Source of the DNA: Physcomitrium patens | Lineage: Eukaryota > Streptophyta > Bryopsida > Funariales > Funariaceae | Length of the DNA: 64,000 nucleotides | NCBI RefSeq assembly: GCF_000002425.4 | Contig: NC_037275.1 | Location: 4,763,482 to 4,827,481 of the forward strand | Direction of reading: 5' to 3' | Shown: piece after piece, positions 44,643 through 54,238 of the stretch | Position numbering within the stretch: the first letter of the stretch is position 1 | Layout of the letters: every line of letters begins with the position of its first letter | Position numbers and translations under genes: made by a program | Notes under the pieces: model-generated | The model's database searches: none | What the model was told of the DNA's origin: nothing | Seen by the model: the letters and a program-made list of their open reading frames with translations, nothing else

Positions 44643-45093
44643 TGTACGTATATACAATTAAAGAAGATTCTAGAAAGTTTTAGAAGGTTCTAGAAGATTT
44701 TAGAAGATTCTAGTAGAATCTAAGAAGGCTCTAGAAGGTTCTAAGAGGTTTTAGAAGGTTCTAAAAGGTTCCATAAGATTCCAATGGATTCTAAGAAGGT
44801 TCTAAAAGATTCCAATATATTCTAAGAAAGTTTTAAAAAATTATAGGAGATCCTAAAAGGTTCTAAGAGACTTTGATTGATTTAGAAAGTTTCTAAGCTT
44901 CATAGAAACTTCTCAAGAAGCTTCTTAGAACCTAATATATATGAGAGTCAAGGTTGAAGAGATCCTCAGTTTTCACAACTCACTTCTTCTGATTTAACGA
45001 GGACCTTCTTGCCTTCTATCCAATTGTTGTTCTAATGTCAAACTAAGTGTATTTCTTGGTCTTGAATCTTTGTCTTGTATATGGTCCCTGATA
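44643..45093 (+). repeat. Gy6 5' LTR with heat-shock-element-like array
   Basis: It starts TGTACGTATATACAATTA and ends GGTCCCTGATA. From 44663 to 44722 six 10-bp units follow each other without a gap, alternating GAA and TTC (or TTT) every five bases. Less regular units continue to about 44900. A TATA box lies at about 44934-44941. The transcript-start motif of the subfamily (AATCTCGACAAC) is mutated here (CAGTTTTCACAAC) but intact in the 3' LTR (54108-54119). Confidence 0.85.
44663..44722 (+). promoter_or_regulatory. Array of GAAnnTTCnn units (heat-shock-element shape)
   Basis: The units are GAAGATTCTA, GAAAGTTTTA, GAAGGTTCTA, GAAGATTTTA, GAAGATTCTA, GTAGAATCTA. Heat-shock factors bind alternating GAA and TTC at 5-bp spacing, and ONSEN of Arabidopsis is the known precedent for such sites in an LTR. 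Function here is inferred from the pattern only. Confidence 0.55.
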
Positions 45094-45107
45094 GTTTATC
45101 GAGACTA
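45094..45107 (+). promoter_or_regulatory. Gy6 candidate self-priming primer-binding site
   Basis: GTTTATCGAGACTA follows the LTR end directly. TCGAGA pairs with TCTCGA of the transcript-start motif AATCTCGACAAC, and the following A/T position differs by a transition. No TGG for tRNA pairing is present. Confidence 0.55.
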
Positions 45108-45308
45108 ACATAAAATAATATTGGAAGCTTTGCCTTTCTTGACAGAGAGTGGATTACCCCTCTTCTTTGAAATACTATAGCATTTTAGAGGTTGCGGATT
45201 ATCCTCTTCTAGACTAATATTATTCTTTTTTAATATTCTTTTGATTTTTTTTTATATACCATAGAGTAGATTTTTTTCTATTGAAGGTATATATTTCTCT
45301 AAATTTCT

Positions 45309-45611
45309 ATGGTAGAAGGTGGAAAAGTCAATATGACAGTCTCTAAAGAAATCAAGTTAAATGCTATTATTAATACTTTTAAAGTATTGAAGATTAAGAC
45401 AAAGACTTTATCAAAGCATAATAAAGAACTATATATAACCATATGCAATGGTCAAGGAGCTGGAGCGCCTCAACTACTACATCAAATTGTAATAGAGGTT
45501 CCAAATTCTCAAATAAATATGTTTGCTTCAAATATGAGAGGTGCATCCACTCAAGGCAATGATTTGATAACAATAACATCAAAAGAACCAAAGATCAGGC
45601 TCCCAAAATAA
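45309..45611 (+). pseudogene. Gy6 gag N-terminal fragment
   Basis: A frame of 100 residues starts MVEGGKVNMTVSKEIKLNAI and ends NDLITITSKEPKIRLPK just before a TAA. It corresponds to the Gy7 start MAGGQDISMIEILESKLDAI. The final residues correspond to the stretch before the FDGTRSKF motif of the other elements, which is absent. Protease begins within about 100 bp, so most of gag is deleted. Confidence 0.7.
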
Positions 45612-45699
45612 ACGTTCTTCAATTATGCTACATGTATATACCAATTATTATGCAGCTTCTTCACTATCACAAACCAAAAAAGATCATATATTCTTTGCC

Positions 45700-46290
45700 A
45701 ATCTTTTTCTTTGTTTTATTATACATGTATGATTAGGAGTCACAAAACTAAAGTATCAGGCATTACTTGACTTAGAAGCCTCCGCATGTTTTATTGACAA
45801 AGAATTTTCTAAATTACATAAAATCTATATGGTCAAAAAATCCAAAGCTGTACATATAGAAGTAATAGATGATCGACCTTTATCCTCTAGAGACGTCACT
45901 CATGAAACGATTTCATTAGAAATAACCTTTGACAACCATAACAGTCAAGTAGTATTCAACATCATTAGATCACCATCAAGTTCAATCATTTTAGGTCTCT
46001 CATGGCTTAAAAAAGATAATCTATAGATAGATTAAATATCCCAAAAGTTAGAATTTCTTCTAGTAGATTATAGAATCCTCATATCTATGAAAAAACTTCT
46101 AACACCTGATAAGCCAAAACTTAAACAACATTTATTTATTGGAACTAAAGTATTTGTGAGGGTGGTCAAATAAGGTATTATGTTTGCTATCTATGCAAAT
46201 CTACAATCAAAACCTATGGTTGCTACAATAATAATTCCAAAGGCATATAAGGATTTTACAAATATATTTGAAAAAAAAAATGTGGACATC
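45700..46290 (+). pseudogene. Gy6 protease
   Basis: With one frame change the sequence reads KYQALLDLEASACFIDKEFS (active site DLEA for DSGA), then in the frame 45829-46026 AVHIEVIDDRPLSSRDVTHE and PSSSIILGLSWLKKDN. The linker FIGTKVFVRVVK leads to NIFEKKNVDI, at which Gy7 is inserted. The text resumes at 50418 with LPKHCPYNYTIDLQED. Confidence 0.8.
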
Positions 46291-46649
46291 TATCAAGGAC
46301 ATACACTAGGAAGTTGTAGAAGATTCTAAAAGGTTCTAGAAAAGCTTTGTAGTTTGTAGAAGTTGTTTAAGAAGCTTCCTAGCTAGTGGAAGCTGCTTGA
46401 GAAGCTTCATAGATTGTGAAAGCTACTTAAGAAGCTTCCTAACTCATAGAAGCTGCTTGAAAAGCTTCCTAGCTTGTAGTATATATAAGAGCCAAGACTA
46501 AGGAGATCCTCAATCTCGACAACACATCTCTTGGAGCTCTAGTTCACCTCTCTAATGTTGATCTTGTACTCATCTGATTAATCTAGTTCTTGCCAATTCT
46601 TCTTGAGCTTCTTGTTTAGATTTCCAGTCCGTATTCTAAATTCGTGACA
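46291..46649 (+). repeat. Gy7 5' LTR with four 30-bp repeats
   Basis: Four tandem 30-bp units of the type GAAGCTGCTTGAGAAGCTTC plus CTAGCTTGTG occupy 46359-46478, immediately before a TATATAA box (46480-46486). The transcript-start motif AATCTCGACAAC is at 46512-46523, 32 bp after the TATA start. A short GAAGATTCTAAAAGGTTCTAG stretch lies at 46319-46339. Confidence 0.85.
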
Positions 46650-46663
46650 GTTTGTCGAGACTA
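46650..46663 (+). promoter_or_regulatory. Gy7 candidate self-priming primer-binding site
   Basis: GTTTGTCGAGACTA begins one base after the CA end of the LTR. TTGTCGAGA is the exact reverse complement of TCTCGACAA (46514-46522) at the predicted 5' end of the transcript. Confidence 0.65.
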
Positions 46664-46926
46664 CATTCATCTTTCATATTAGAGCTAGTTTCTTCTTGTT
46701 AGAGTGGAGATTATCCCTCTGCTTAAAGGTGCTGGTATTTTAGAGGTTGCGGATTACCTTCCTTTAAACTGATATTTCTTCTATTATAATATTGAAGTCT
46801 TATCTTTCTTGGAGAGAATGGATTACTTCTCTTTTTGAAGGTTTTAAGGCATTTTAGAGGTTGCGGAATACCCTCCTCTAAACCAATACTACGTTCTTGT
46901 AGAGTCATTTCTTTTCTTCTCTTAGA

Positions 46927-47094
46927 ATGGCCGGAGGTCAAGATATTAGTATGATTGAAATTTTGGAGTCCAAGTTGGACGCCATTATGAATGCTCTTGC
47001 TACATTATCACAAAGAATTACAGATATTGAAAGAATCATTCCAAGACTTCATGATGATAGAACATTCGAGATGGCACAATCGAGGATTCAATAA
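46927..47094 (+). pseudogene. Gy7 gag N-terminal fragment
   Basis: It opens at ATG 46927 with MAGGQDISMIEILESKLDAI and runs 55 codons to TAA. The predicted fragment is helical (LESKLDAIMNALATLSQRIT) and might form a coiled coil. From about 47095 the sequence passes into the middle of RT, so gag C-terminus, protease and half of RT have been deleted. Confidence 0.75.
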
Positions 47095-47129
47095 TAAAGC
47101 AATGGATAATTTTTATTGTAGTCCATTAT

Positions 47130-48030
47130 ACCCATTGCTTTACTATTTTGGGAGCACCTTGACGATTTTTTTGTTATCTATCTAGATGATATTCTGATAT
47201 TTTCCAAGAACATAGAATAGCATGAGAAACATGTTCGTTTGGTCTTTAAAAAACTCCGCGAGCAAGGACTTTATGCCAAATTAGATAAGTACTTATTTAT
47301 CCAAACTGAGATGGAATTTTTGAGATTCATTGCAACTACAAAAGGTTTGAAGATGGATCCTAAGAAGGTGGAAGCAATTGTATCATAGAAAGTTCCAAAG
47401 ACGATTAGAGATGTACAATACTTTCTTGACTTTGCTAACTTCTATCGGATCTTCATCAAGAATTATTCTCAAGTTGCTGCTCCACTCACTCGGTTGACAT
47501 GTAAAGACAAGCTCGAATGGAGACCTCTAGCAGAAAAAGCATTTCAAGATCTTAAGTCGACATTTACTATGGCTCCAATCTTGGTACATCTAGACTTTGC
47601 AAAAGCCTTTTATTTGGAGATTGATACTTCAAATTTTGCTATGAGAGCTGTACTTTTGTAGATAGATGCAGACGAGAAGCTTCATCTGGTTGCGTTCTAC
47701 TCTCAAAAGTTTTCTACTGTCGAGATCAACTATAAGATCCATGATAAAGAACTTCTTGTGATAGTCGATTCTTTCTAAGAGTAACGTCACTTTTTCAAAA
47801 GAGCTATGCATCTGGTGAATGTATACACAGATCACAAGAATTTGAAGTACTTCATATCGGCTTGGGTTTTGAATCGTCGTCAAGCTCGATAGAATATGTT
47901 GCTATCCAAGTTTCACTTTGTTATTACTTATCGGCCTGGAAAGCAACAAAGACTATCCAATGCATTATCAAGGAGATCGTATCTAGTTCCAAAAGCTAGA
48001 GAAGCAGCATTTGATCAATAGTGTATAATA
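47130..48030 (+). pseudogene. Gy7 RT C-terminal half and RNase H
   Basis: After the deletion the text reads HLDDFFVIYLDDILIFSKNI (intact YLDD, about 47173-47190), then KKLREQGLYAKLDKYLF, then [20 protein letters not shown]. RNase H follows: [17 protein letters not shown] (first Asp), HDKELLVIVDSF (Glu), VYTDHKNLKYFISAWVLN (Asp) and PGKQQRLSNALSRRS (last Asp to Asn). A few TAG/TAA stops are present. It lacks the first RT catalytic Asp, which is in the deleted half. Confidence 0.85.
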
Positions 48031-49080
48031 TTGTTGAAGTCAAAACAAATCAGGCTTTGCTCTGCTATAGTATCAATTGATGCTGACTTCTTCAACCAAG
48101 TACGTACTGCAACTATTGGAGATTCTGTAGCCCTCGATATCACTCAACGTATCAATAATGACAAGTTGAAGGTGGAAAGAGATCTTTTATACTTTGAGGA
48201 GCGGTTGTATATTCCAAAGGGATCAACACGACTCCGAGTTCTTCAATCTCGACATGACTTTCCAACTGTGGGACAGTTTGGATTCAATAAGACTTTGAAA
48301 CTTATTTCTCGAGATTTTTGGTGGTCCCAAATGTGGAAGGATGTCAAGAATTTTGTCCTCTCTTGTGACATTTGTTTAAGATCCAAGAACCTTCGACATC
48401 ATCCTTATGATTTTCTTCAGCCATTGCCTATTCCACGTCGTCCATGGTCTTCAGTTTCCATGGATTTCATTACGGACCTGCCGCCATCAAATTCATTTGA
48501 CAACATCTTTGTTGTAGTAGATCGGCTTACAAAGATTACACACTTTATCTCTTGCAAGAAAACATCATCAAGCAAAGACAGAGCAAGGCTCTTCCTTGAT
48601 AGTGTGTATCAATATCATGGTTTACCAGATGATATCGTGTCAAATCGAGGAACCTAATTCGTATCAAAGTTTTAGAGATCTCTCTTTGAAATATTGAAGG
48701 TGGATATCAAGCTTTCTTCAACTTTTCATCCTCAAACTGACGGCCAAATGGAACGGGTGAATCAAACTTTGGAGCAGTATTTATCATGCAGTATCAACTA
48801 TTAGCAAGATGATTGGATTGCATATCTATCATTAGTCAAGTTTGCATATAACAACACCCTTTATACATCAACTCAACAAACACCATTCTTTTCCAACTGT
48901 GGGTATCATCTAAAGCTTGATTTATTGAGTTTGTCAACCAACAACAACCTAACAGCTGAAGGATTTGTGAAACAACTATCAAAGCTTTAAACTACATTGA
49001 AACTTCAATTGTAAACTACCCAAGAAGCTTAAAAGGTGATTGTAGATAAATTTCGAAATCAAGCACCTACTTTCAAATTT
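48031..49080 (+). pseudogene. Gy7 integrase, largely open
   Basis: The 208-residue open frame 48031-48657 contains the HHCC domain (SRHDFPTVGQFGFNKTLKLI, the second His being Gln, and FVLSCDIC) and the core start MDFITDLPPSNSFDNIFVVV with the first Asp. It ends at VSNRGT and a stop, where the family has SDRGTQF, so the second Asp has become Asn and a Gln codon has become TAA. The Glu region DGQMERVNQTLEQYL follows at about 48738. The linker KFGDKIWLLQRNIKT ends the domain. Confidence 0.9.
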
Positions 49081-49299
49081 GGAGATAAAATATGGTTGCT
49101 TCAACGAAATATCAAGACCAAGTGGTCATGTGATAAGTTTGACTACTGGAGACTGGGACCATTTATCATTCAGAAGTAAATTAATCTAATAGCGTACCGT
49201 CTCGAGTTACCAGCTGCTATGAAGGTACATCTAGACTTTCATGATTCTTTGTTGGAGCCTTATCGAGAGTCGTCTTTTCTTAGAAGAGTGCAATGTCCG

Positions 49300-49520
49300 C
49301 TACTTAATGTTGAAATTGAGAACCATGAGGAATATGAGATAAAAAAGATACTAGATTTATGGCATAAGTGGGAGAAATTAGAGTACCTAGTGCATTAGAG
49401 CGGCTATGATATCAATGAGCACACATGAGAACCAGCAAAAAATCTTATCAATACGTCGCAAAAGGTAGAAGAGTTTCATCGATGCTATCCTCAAAAACCT
49501 AAGCCCTTTCGATGAAAGTT
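49300..49520 (+). pseudogene. Gy7 chromodomain
   Basis: Reads NHEEYEIKKILDLWHKWEKL, then EYLVH, stop, SGYDINEHT, stop, EPAKNLINTSQKVEEFHRCY. The usual EYLVxWxGY core is broken by TAG at the Trp, the change G to A. The family role is to direct integration to chromatin. Confidence 0.85.
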
Positions 49521-49659
49521 TTTCAGTAAAGTTCCTTCTCCTTGAAGTCTCTTAATCTTCAACCTTACAAAGAAGAGAGAGAAGGATAAATAACCTCTAA
49601 AAGACATAGTTAGAGACTATAAATCTGTAAGCTGAGCCCATTCTTCCATGTTTAGTGCT

Positions 49660-50083
49660 TGTATTTTTTGCTGTGATATGGATAGCCAAGAGATAGATAC
49701 CATATCAATTATGTCTTCTCAACCAAGTATCTCATGAAGACGATCCTGAGATGAAGAACCATGTGTACCACAAAGACGACAGAGGATACCTAGTAACAGG
49801 TTGCTAGTGATTGTGTTTGAGGTAGAACCTGCCTACGGTGATCTTCCTGAAGGAGTGTTTGTAGGGTATTTTTACAATAAAGACACGGAAGTTCATGCCT
49901 AGTCAAAAATTGAAGGCGTAGGACACTATTGTTGGTTACAAGGACCAATGAACTACTTGCCACGTGAACAACAATTGGAGTATATTACAAATACTATGCG
50001 ACAAATTTTCAACTTCTTACGTTGGTACTAACTCGGAATAAGAGTGCTTCTCGAAGACCTCGAAGCTAAAGGGGAGAGGGTGA
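49660..50083 (+). pseudogene. Gy7 3' ORF, unknown
   Basis: Following DMDSQEIDTISIMSSQPS, a Pro/Gln/Arg-rich stretch leads to LLVIVFEVEPAYGDLPEGVF, then VGYFYNKDTEVHA, stop, KIEGVGHYCWLQGPMNYLPR, EQQLEYITNTMRQIFNFL. It ends LEDLEAKGERVM at a polypurine tract, AAAGGGGAGAGGGTGA (50068-50083), that abuts the 3' LTR. The counterpart in Gy6 can be aligned over the whole length. No known domain is recognised. Confidence 0.7.
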
Positions 50084-50412
50084 TGTGAAGGACATATACT
50101 AGGAAGTTGTAGAAGATTTTAAAAGGTTCTAGAAAAGCTTTGTAATTTATTGAAGTTGCTTGAGAAGCTTCCTAGCTCGTGGAAGCTGCTTGAGAAGCTT
50201 CCTAGTTTGTGGAAGCTACTTGAAAAGCTTCCTAGCTTGTAGTATATATAAGAGCCAAGATTGAAGATCTCCTCAATCTCGACAACACAACTCTTGGAAT
50301 TCTAGCTCACCTCTCTAATGTTGTTCTTGTACTCATCTATTTAATCTAGTTCTTGCCAATTCTTCTTGAGCTTCTTGTTTAGATTTCCAATTAGTATTCT
50401 AAATTCGTGACA
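50084..50412 (+). repeat. Gy7 3' LTR with three 30-bp repeats
   Basis: Starts TGTGAAGGACATATACTAGG and ends ATTCGTGACA. Three 30-bp units (50152-50241) stand where the 5' LTR has four. The TATA box and CTCAATCTCGACAACAC are intact. Confidence 0.85.
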
Positions 50413-50417
50413 ACCTC

Positions 50418-51110
50418 CTACCAAAGCATTGTCCTTACAATTATACGATTGACCTTCAAGAAGATGCTCAACCATCATTTGGACCCATTTATAATTTATC
50501 TCAAAATGAGCTTGCGACTTTAAAGGACTACATTGAGGAATTCTAGCTAAGAATTTTATTTGGCATTCCAAGTCGCTAGTTAGTGCTCTAATATTATTTG
50601 TAAAGAAAAAAGATAGAACTTTATGAATGTGTGTCAATTATTGTAATCTTAATAAAATCATGATAATAAATCGATATCCACTACTGTTGATATCTAGACT
50701 TTTTGATCAACTTAGTCAAGCAAAGATCTTTACGAAGATTGATCTACGAGGCGTTTATAATTTGGTATGCATTAGGGAAGGAGATGAATGGAAGATAGCA
50801 TTTTGTACCAAGTATAGATATTTTGAATACAATATCATACCTTTTGGACTTACCAATACATTAGCCATATTCCAACACTTAATGAATGACATATTTTGTG
50901 AGCATTTCAATGACTTTGTTGTGATCTATTTGGATGATATTCTAATCTTTTCTAAGAATTTGGAAGACTTCAAAAAATATGTTTGCTTTATGCTGAAAAA
51001 AGCTATGAAGTGTTGGACTATATGCAAAATTAGAAAAGTATGTATTTCATGCACCTCAAGTTGAATTTGTTGGATATATTATTTCCAAAAAAGGCCTTTT
51101 ATGGATCCAA
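50418..51110 (+). pseudogene. Gy6 reverse transcriptase
   Basis: From LPKHCPYNYTIDLQED the text runs through FGPIYNLSQNELATLKDYIE to the frame 50627-51064 (145 residues): MCVNYCNLNKIMIINRYPLL, KIFTKIDLRGVYNLVCIREG (first Asp) and DFVVIYLDDILIFSKNLEDF with intact YLDD (about 50926-50937). Catalytic residues are complete, but a TGA before the frame, a frameshift near 51000 and a stop at 51062 inactivate it. Confidence 0.85.
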
Positions 51111-51760
51111 AGAAGATATAAGCAATCATCGATTGGACAAAGCCAAAAATTGTATATAATGTCCAATGCTTTTTTGGATTTACAAACTTCTACGTGATTT
51201 TTGTTAAGAATTACTTCAAGATTGTTGCTCCATTTATACGATTGATATGCAAGGACAAGCTTGATTGAGGCCCCGAAGTAGAAGAAGCTTATCAAAGCTT
51301 AAAAGATGCTTTCACAATAGCTCCAATTTTGATACATCCAAATTTCAACAAGCCTTATTTTATGGAGACTAATGCCTTAGACTTTGCATTGGAAGCAGTC
51401 TTGTCGCAATATGGAGAAGATAAAAAACTTCATCCAATTATATTCCATTCTAAAAAATTCTCAGCGATAAAAATTGACTATAAAATCTATAATAAAGAAC
51501 TGCTTGTTATTATAGATTCTTTCCAAAAATGGTGCCACTTTCTTGAAAGTACCTCTCATTAGGTGATTATATATATAGATCACAAGAATCTTAAATACTT
51601 CATATTAGTCCGAGTCTTGAATTGTCGCCAAGCGCATTAGAGTATATCTTTATCACAATTTGATTTTTACATCACGTATCAACTCAGGAGCCAACAAAGG
51701 TTATCAGATGCATTATCAAGATATTCCTACCTTGAACCAAAAGAAGGCGAAGCAACATAT
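51111..51760 (+). pseudogene. Gy6 RNase H
   Basis: The tether region (51111-51300) is followed by the frame 51329-51562: MIHPNFNKPYFMETNALDFA with Asp to Asn at the first catalytic position (TDAS to TNAL), HPIIFHSKKFSAIKIDYKIY and NKELLVIIDSF with the Glu. After a stop, IYIDHKNLKYFILVRVLNCR and RLSDALSRYSYLEPKE complete the domain. Confidence 0.8.
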
Positions 51761-52860
51761 GATCAACAACAAGCAACCTTGTTAAAACCTGAGCAATTTC
51801 ATCTTTGAGTAATCAATGTATCAATACTTGCAGATTTAGCATTTCTTCATGAAGTTCGTAAAGCCACAAATACGGACCCTCTTATTCTTAATACCAAGCA
51901 TCTTGCCAACAACCTTCTTGAAGAATCATCTAAATTCAAGTATGAAGTCAATTTCTTATTCTTTAAAGAATGTTTATTCATTCTTGAAGGGCCAACTCGC
52001 CTGCATGTTTTTCAAACATGTCATGACTTCCCTGCAGCTAGACATTTTGGATTCAATAAGACCTTAGAACTTCTTTCTAGAGATTTTTAGTGGCCTAAAA
52101 TATGGAAGGATGTTAAAGAATTTGTACTATCATGTGATATTTGTTCAAGGTCAAAGAATCCTCAACATTGGCGATATGGACTTCTTCAACCCCTTTCTAT
52201 TCCAAGACAACCATTGTCATTTACTTTTATGGATTTCATTATAGATCTTCCACCATCAAGCTTATTTGACACTATCTTTGTAGTTTTTGATCAATTGACG
52301 AAGATAACACATTTTATATCTTACAAGAAGTCAAATACTAGTGAAGAGATAATAAGACTCTTTATTGACAATATCTATTATTACCACAGATTACCAAACA
52401 ATATTGTGTCGGATAGTGGGCCACAATTTGTATCAAGATTTTGAAAGACACTCTTCAAGATTCTTAAGGTTGACATCAACCTTTCCTCTACCTTCCACCC
52501 TCAAACTAATGGCCAAACTGAATGGATTAACTCAATTTTTGATTAATATTTGAGATACACCATCAACTATCAACAAGGCAATTGGACTTCCAACTTGTCA
52601 TTAGTAGAGTTTGTATATAATAATACAATCCATGCATCTATGCAACAAACGCTATTCTACTCAAACTACGGTCATCATCCAAAGTTGAATATGATAGAGC
52701 CTTCAAAGTCAACAAATCTAGCAAAAGAGGAGTTTGCTACGAAGATGGCGGAACTTCAAGCAACCATGAAAATTCACCTAGAAATAACTCAACAATGTTA
52801 TAAGCTAGTGGCGGATGAATTGAAGAAAGAACATCCTCTATTCTAAGTTGGTGACAAAGT
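51761..52860 (+). pseudogene. Gy6 integrase with intact DDE residues
   Basis: HHCC: TCHDFPAARHFGFNKTLEL and FVLSCDICSRSKN are complete. Core: FMDFIIDLPPSSLFDTIFVV (first Asp), IVSDSGPQFVSRF (second Asp) and QTNGQTEWINSIF (Glu), in the frames 52214-52444 and the following. The frame 52550-52846 carries the core end (FVYNNTIHASMQQTLFYSNY) and the linker. TAG and TGA in place of Trp interrupt the frame at 52088, 52442 and elsewhere. Confidence 0.85.
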
Positions 52861-53089
52861 ATATCTTCTTCGACGCAATATAAAAACCAATAGGCCATGT
52901 AATAAGTTGGACTATCGAAGGTTATGACCATTTGTGATTCAAAAATAAATTAATTTTATAACTTATTGCTTGGAATTACCTTCATCTATGAAGATTCATC
53001 TAATCTTTTATATTTCAATTTTGGAAAGGTATAAAGAATCAAACATACTAGGTCAAAGACAATCTCCACTTCCTATGGTTGAAATCAAT

Positions 53090-53283
53090 GATCATATTGA
53101 ATTTAAGGTAGAAGAGGTATTAGATTTAAGGATAAGATATAGAAGGCTTGAATATCTGATCTATTGGTGTGGATATGATATCAACGATTGCATATGGGAA
53201 CTAGTTGGCAACCTTATAAATACACAAATGAAGGTTCAAAGATTCTATCAACAACATACATCCAGATCAAAAGTAACAAAATG
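53090..53283 (+). pseudogene. Gy6 chromodomain, open frame
   Basis: Within the frame 52970-53284 the sequence DHIEFKVEEVLDLRIRYRRL, EYLIYWCGYDINDCIWELVG, NLINTQMKVQRFYQQH is an uninterrupted chromodomain. It keeps the aromatic residues F, W and W/Y expected for a methyl-lysine cage, so it is the best preserved copy in the window. Confidence 0.9.
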
Positions 53284-53444
53284 AAGAATAGTAGCTTGGT
53301 AAAATGGCTTCACCATGAAGATTCTTAGTTCTTGGCCTCATAAAGAAGGGGAGGAGGCAACCTCTGAAGAAGCAGTTTTTTCAAATGTTTAGAACATTAT
53401 AAGTCAATAGTTTGAGTTCATGACTATAGTTTGTTTATATTCTT

Positions 53445-53870
53445 TTGATCTTATCTACTTTATATGATATAGATAGTCAAGAAATAGATGTTATGCTGGT
53501 CATACCATTTCAACCAAGTAGCTCGCATAGACAATTCCAAGATGAAAAACAACCTGAATCACAAAGACATCAAAAGATATCTAGTAATGGATCGTTGATA
53601 ATTGTGTTTGAAGTAGAACCTACCTATGAAGGACATCTAGAAGGAGTATTTGTAGGATAATTCCACAATGAAGATATCAAAATTCATGCTTGGTTACAAG
53701 TAGAAGGCTTGGGATACTATTGATGGCTACAAGGACCTATGAACCATTTATCTCGTAAAAAATAACTGAAATATATAGTGGATACCATACGACAGATCTT
53801 CAACTTCTTGGGCATATATTGACTTGTTATAATATTGCTTCTCAAAGACCTCAAAGCTAAAAGAGGAGGT
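53445..53870 (+). pseudogene. Gy6 3' ORF, unknown
   Basis: The frame 53445-53660 (71 residues) contains DIDSQEIDVMLVIPFQPSSS, then SLIIVFEVEPTYEGHLEGVF, VG before a TAA. After it FHNEDIKIHAWLQVEGLGYY, stop, WLQGPMNHLSRKK and YIVDTIRQIFNFLG follow. It aligns residue by residue with Gy7 and more loosely with Gy4. It stands between the chromodomain and the polypurine tract AAAAGAGGAGGTGA (53859-53872). Confidence 0.7.
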
Positions 53871-53872
53871 GA

Positions 53873-54235
53873 TGTCATAGACATACAACTGAAGAAGATT
53901 CTAAAAGGTTCCAGAAGTTTTTAGAAGATTTTAATAGCATCTAAAAATACTCTAGAAGATTCTAAGAAAGTTTTAGAAGATCATAGGAGATCTTAGAAGG
54001 TTCTAGAAGGCTTTGTATGATTTAGAAAGTTGCCAGGCTTCATAAAAACTTCTAAAGAAGCTTTCTAGGACCTAATATATATAGGAGTCGAGTCTAAGGA
54101 GATCCTCAATCTCGACAACTCATTTCTTGTGGTCTAACTATGACCTTCTTGCCTTGTATCTAGTTGTTGTTCTAATGTCAAGCTAACTCCATTTCTTGGT
54201 CTTGAATCCTTATCTTGTATATGGTCCCTAAGACA
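53873..54235 (+). repeat. Gy6 3' LTR
   Basis: Starts TGTCATAGACATACAACTGA and ends GTCCCTAAGACA. The GAA/TTC-rich block is shorter than in the 5' LTR (53890-54015). A TATA box lies at about 54074-54081 and AATCTCGACAAC at 54108-54119. Confidence 0.85.
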
Positions 54236-54238
54236 TAA

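Larger units (their letters stand above)
46291..50412 (+). mobile_element. Gy7: chromodomain Ty3/gypsy element nested in Gy6
   Basis: LTRs 46291-46649 (starting TATCAAGGACATAC, from TGTCA) and 50084-50412 end in TTCGTGACA. The duplication is ACATC (46286-46290) against ACCTC (50413-50417). Inside are a 55-codon gag start, a large deletion, then RT from the YLDD box, RNase H, integrase, chromodomain, 3' ORF and polypurine tract. It is the youngest-looking element of the window, with the fewest stops in pol. Confidence 0.9.
44643..54235 (+). mobile_element. Gy6: chromodomain Ty3/gypsy element, second subfamily
   Basis: The LTRs are 44643-45093 and 53873-54235, with CATAA at 44638-44642 and again at 54234-54238 overlapping the LTR end. 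The internal part reads primer site (45094-45107), leader, gag start (45309-45611), protease (about 45700-46290), then Gy7, then RT (50418-51110), RNase H (51300-51720), integrase (51800-52860), chromodomain (53090-53283) and 3' ORF (53445-53870). Its proteins are close to Gy4 but its LTR, transcript start and primer site form a distinct type shared with Gy7. It is less decayed than Gy3. Confidence 0.9.
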
